NCBI GenBank assembly: GCA_019118565.1
Contig: DWYR01000011.1
Location: forward strand, 1 to 64,000
Direction of reading: 5' to 3'
Source: Candidatus Alistipes avicola
GTDB taxonomy: Bacteria > Bacteroidota > Bacteroidia > Bacteroidales > Rikenellaceae
Length of the DNA stretch: 64,000 bases
Shown piece after piece: positions 61,853 to 64,000 of this stretch; position 1 is the first letter of the stretch, and every line of letters begins with the position of its first letter. Under the pieces are notes generated by a model. It searched no databases. It worked only from the letters and a program-made list of their open reading frames with translations, and had not been told where the DNA came from. The position numbers were made by a program, and so were the translations under genes.

Positions 61853-62162
61853 AGCAATTGTTTTAACTCCCATTGAACTCCAGAATGGTGTAGATTAAAT
61901 AAGAGAAAGTGTGGAGCCACTTTCGTCCATCTCTAAGAAGGTTGTGGTAAGACCTCAGCGAAAATAAACGATGTAATACCCCACACTTGAATAGATATGG
62001 AGTATAACAACACACAACAGAGAGTGTGTTGTTGCCATAATCTAAACAAGAAAGAGTGTTGTCCGTTTATCCATTCGCTTTTGAAAACTACCACATTTTC
62101 TTAGAAGGATTGTGCGAAAACACTTTCTGTATGTCTGCTTTGTGTAGATACACTCTACATTA
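61853..62162 (-). other. Long structured leader of the AT-rich island
   Basis: If transcription starts near 62155, the leader is about 300 nt. It contains a perfect 10-bp hairpin (62006-62033) and a 7-bp hairpin (61905-61924). A distant segment (62120-62128) is exactly complementary over 9 bp to one arm region of the latter (61904-61912), so two exclusive foldings exist, as in attenuators. A 27-codon frame starting in the leader is not supported by other signs. Confidence 0.4.
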
Positions 62163-62192
62163 CAAATATACGGATATTTTATAGAAACACAA
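62163..62192 (-). promoter_or_regulatory. Promoter of the AT-rich island
   Basis: Minus strand: TTG at 62192-62190 (within TTTG), a 19-nt spacer and TATATTTG at 62170-62163, a full match. Confidence 0.65.
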
Positions 62193-62273
62193 ATATTCCT
62201 TTTTGAAGGGGGGGTACTTCCTCTTGGGGAGGATATTTACTTGCTTTTGCGGCCGAAAGCCAAATAAATTTCG

Positions 62274-62281
62274 TACATTTG
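62274..62281 (+). promoter_or_regulatory. Candidate -7 element of the flippase gene
   Basis: TACATTTG matches TAnnTTTG only 17 nt before the ATG, implying a very short leader; the nearest TTG has a 24-nt spacing. Confidence 0.4.
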
Positions 62282-62297
62282 CCAATTATATCGCATC

Positions 62298-63770
62298 ATG
62301 CTTGAGAAGTTAGCCAAACAAACTGCCATCTACGGCATTAGCACGATTTTCGGCCGGTTCCTGAGTTACCTGCTGACACCCTTCTATACCCGGGTGTTCG
62401 ATGCGGCAACCTACGGTATTACGGTCGATGTCTATGCCCTCATTCCCCTTGCGTTGGTGCTGCTTACGATGGGAATGGAATCCACTTATTTCCGTTTTGC
62501 GGCGAAGGCCGAGGAGCAGGGGGGCGATGTGCGGGCGGCCAAACGGCGCCTCTTCGCCACGACGTGGGGTGCGACGACGCTTGCGGCGCTTCTCTTTTTC
62601 GTGTTGCTGGTGGTTTTCCGGCATCCGGTGTCGGTCTGGATGGGTGAAGCCTATGAGGCGCATCCCGAATACCTGGTTTGGGTCGGTGCGATCATCCTGC
62701 TGGATGTGACGACGGCAGTCCCCTATGCGCGCTTGCGGGAGCAGGGACGGGCCGGCCGATATGTCGGAATCCGTCTTTTTAGTGTGGTGGTCAATGTCGT
62801 GCTGGCCTTTGTCTTCGGATTTGTCGGCCTGTATGATACTTCGTTCGGTGTAGGATGGGTCTTTGTGGCCAATTTCGTGGCGAGCGCCCTGGCGCTGGCG
62901 GCGATTCTTCCGACAACCGATCGGGTGCTGCCCCGTATCGACCGCAAACTGCTGTCTCGGGTATTGATCTATTCGCTCCCGTTGATGGTAAGCGGATTTG
63001 CCGGTACGGCCAATGAGTTCATCGACCGTCAGATGATCAAGTTCCTGGTTCCGGAGGATGCGATGGCTCAAATGGGAATCTACGGCGCGATCGTGAAGAT
63101 CGGTGTGGTCATGGTCCTCTTTACGCAGATGTACCGTCTGGCGGCCGAGCCCTTCTTTTTGGCCGACTACAAGAAGTCCGATTTCGTGGCGATGAATGCC
63201 GCGGCACTGAAATATTTTGTGCTGGCCTCGATGTTTATCTTCCTGGGAATCGTCTTTTTCCGGGACCTTTTCGCCTTGATTGTCGGCCCTGAATTCCGTC
63301 AGGGAATAGGTATTCTGCCGGCGGTGCTGGGGGCCAACATCCTGAGCGGCGTGTGGCTCAACCTTTCGTTCTGGTACAAACGGGAAGAGAAGACCTCCTT
63401 TGCGATCCTGGTAACATTTGTGGGTCTGCTCTTTACGGTGGTCTTCAATGTCATTTTTGTACCGCGCTGGGGATACTACGGAGCCGCCTGGGCGCGTTTA
63501 ATCTGCGAGGCGGCGATGGTGGCCGTCAGCTACTACCTGAATCGTCGCTTCTTTCCGACTCCCTATCCGGTGCGCCGGATCGCCGAGTATGTGCTGCTGG
63601 CACTGTTGGTTTATGGGGTCAGTGTGTTTATGGACCGTTCGGTCTGCTCTGCGGTGGCAAGATATGCGATCAACCTGCTGCTGTTGGCCGGCTATACTTG
63701 CTATGCCGTTCGCCGCGAACGGATTGACGTAAAGGGCTTGATCCGCTCCATCCTGCATCGGGGACGATGA
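62298..63770 (+). CDS. Polysaccharide flippase (Wzx/MATE-like, PST family)
   Basis: 490 residues with about 12-14 membrane helices spread over the length: AIYGISTIFGRFLSYLLTPFYTRVF at the N-terminus (typical of Wzx), LLFFVLLVVFRHPVSVW, VSGFAGTANEFIDRQMIKFLVP and the C-terminal LLALLVYGVSVFM. It would move lipid-linked glycans across the inner membrane for surface polysaccharide. No other glycan genes are adjacent; holB follows after about 100 nt. Confidence 0.9.
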   Translation: MLEKLAKQTAIYGISTIFGRFLSYLLTPFYTRVFDAATYGITVDVYALIPLALVLLTMGMESTYFRFAAKAEEQGGDVRAAKRRLFATTWGATTLAALLFFVLLVVFRHPVSVWMGEAYEAHPEYLVWVGAIILLDVTTAVPYARLREQGRAGRYVGIRLFSVVVNVVLAFVFGFVGLYDTSFGVGWVFVANFVASALALAAILPTTDRVLPRIDRKLLSRVLIYSLPLMVSGFAGTANEFIDRQMIKFLVPEDAMAQMGIYGAIVKIGVVMVLFTQMYRLAAEPFFLADYKKSDFVAMNAAALKYFVLASMFIFLGIVFFRDLFALIVGPEFRQGIGILPAVLGANILSGVWLNLSFWYKREEKTSFAILVTFVGLLFTVVFNVIFVPRWGYYGAAWARLICEAAMVAVSYYLNRRFFPTPYPVRRIAEYVLLALLVYGVSVFMDRSVCSAVARYAINLLLLAGYTCYAVRRERIDVKGLIRSILHRGR

Positions 63771-63873
63771 AAAGAGGGGAAAAATGGTTATCTTGTAGCC
63801 GAACCCGGTAACGGGTGTGGCTTGAAATGATTATACGGGGTGGGTACCCTGGTAAGAGAAACGAAAAATTGTT

Positions 63874-64000
63874 ATGCGGCTTGCAGATGTTGTAGGTCAA
63901 CAGGAGTTGAAACGCCACCTGATCCAGAGTGTGGATGCCGGGCGGGTGAGCCATGCCCAACTCTTCTCCGGGAAACCCGGAGCGGGAACGTTGGCACTGG
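63874..64000 (+). CDS. holB: DNA polymerase III delta' subunit (partial)
   Basis: Start of a gene cut by the window end (42 residues visible). The N-terminus ADVVGQQELKRHLIQSV and the P-loop SGKPGAGTLAL are those of clamp-loader delta' (HolB). It would complete the clamp loader with tau/gamma and delta. It follows the flippase gene by about 100 nt on the same strand. Confidence 0.85.
   Translation, partial: MRLADVVGQQELKRHLIQSVDAGRVSHAQLFSGKPGAGTLAL

Noticed and set aside
61959..62039. 27-codon small gene in the island leader
   Set aside because: No ribosome-binding or family support; the stretch is explained by a hairpin-rich leader.

Overview
The window looks like chromosomal DNA of a Bacteroidales bacterium, most likely Alistipes or another member of the Rikenellaceae. 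The order rests on an S46 dipeptidyl-peptidase, an M13 lipoprotein peptidase, a Mfa2/DUF5119 plus DUF3575 fimbrial pair, a membrane-embedded AraC regulator, and many Bacteroidetes-type promoters (TTG, about 20 bp, TAnnTTTG). The genus is inference. Most genes are intact housekeeping genes at fairly high G+C. No rRNA, tRNA, insertion sequence or CRISPR array was seen.

Layout. 0.2-6 kb, minus strand: fimbria-associated genes behind a hybrid histidine kinase and an AraC regulator, with a two-copy direct repeat upstream of the fimbrial promoter. 6.2-10.8 kb: S46 peptidase, nadA and mrp; the nadA-mrp gap is an AT-rich candidate oriC with DnaA boxes. 11-15.2 kb: sppA and a NatAB-like ABC exporter. 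15.5-23.2 kb: M13 peptidase, pgk, kbl, an Lrp regulator, then a sigma-54 activator gene followed by repeated sites, a sigma-54-like promoter and a tiny lipoprotein gene. 23.3-32.3 kb: a patatin/POTRA/beta-barrel protein, then pheS-TPR-envC-ybeY and mnmG. 32.4-42.9 kb: two parS-like sites at and inside ilvE, then metG, recJ-lipB-lipA, galE, and a glycosyltransferase-ECF sigma-rsmG operon. 43-49.4 kb: a second AraC regulator, a membrane protein, rnhB, folE-rdgB-HAD and rplY-pth.

49.5-57.6 kb holds the most unusual feature: a compact one-strand block of eight phage structural genes (connector, portal, small protein, capsid, ClpP-type protease and three tail-like proteins). The window contains no terminase, integrase, lysis gene, tape measure or repressor for it. 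Composition is host-like, and a promoter overlapped by a 20-bp palindrome lies upstream. It may be a domesticated particle, a gene-transfer-agent relative or a decayed prophage.

57.9-64 kb: mqnA (futalosine menaquinone route) and corA, a very AT-rich two-gene island with a roughly 300-nt structured leader, a polysaccharide flippase, and the start of holB cut by the window edge. The candidate oriC, the parS pair, mnmG and rsmG lie within about 32 kb, which suggests the window is origin-proximal.
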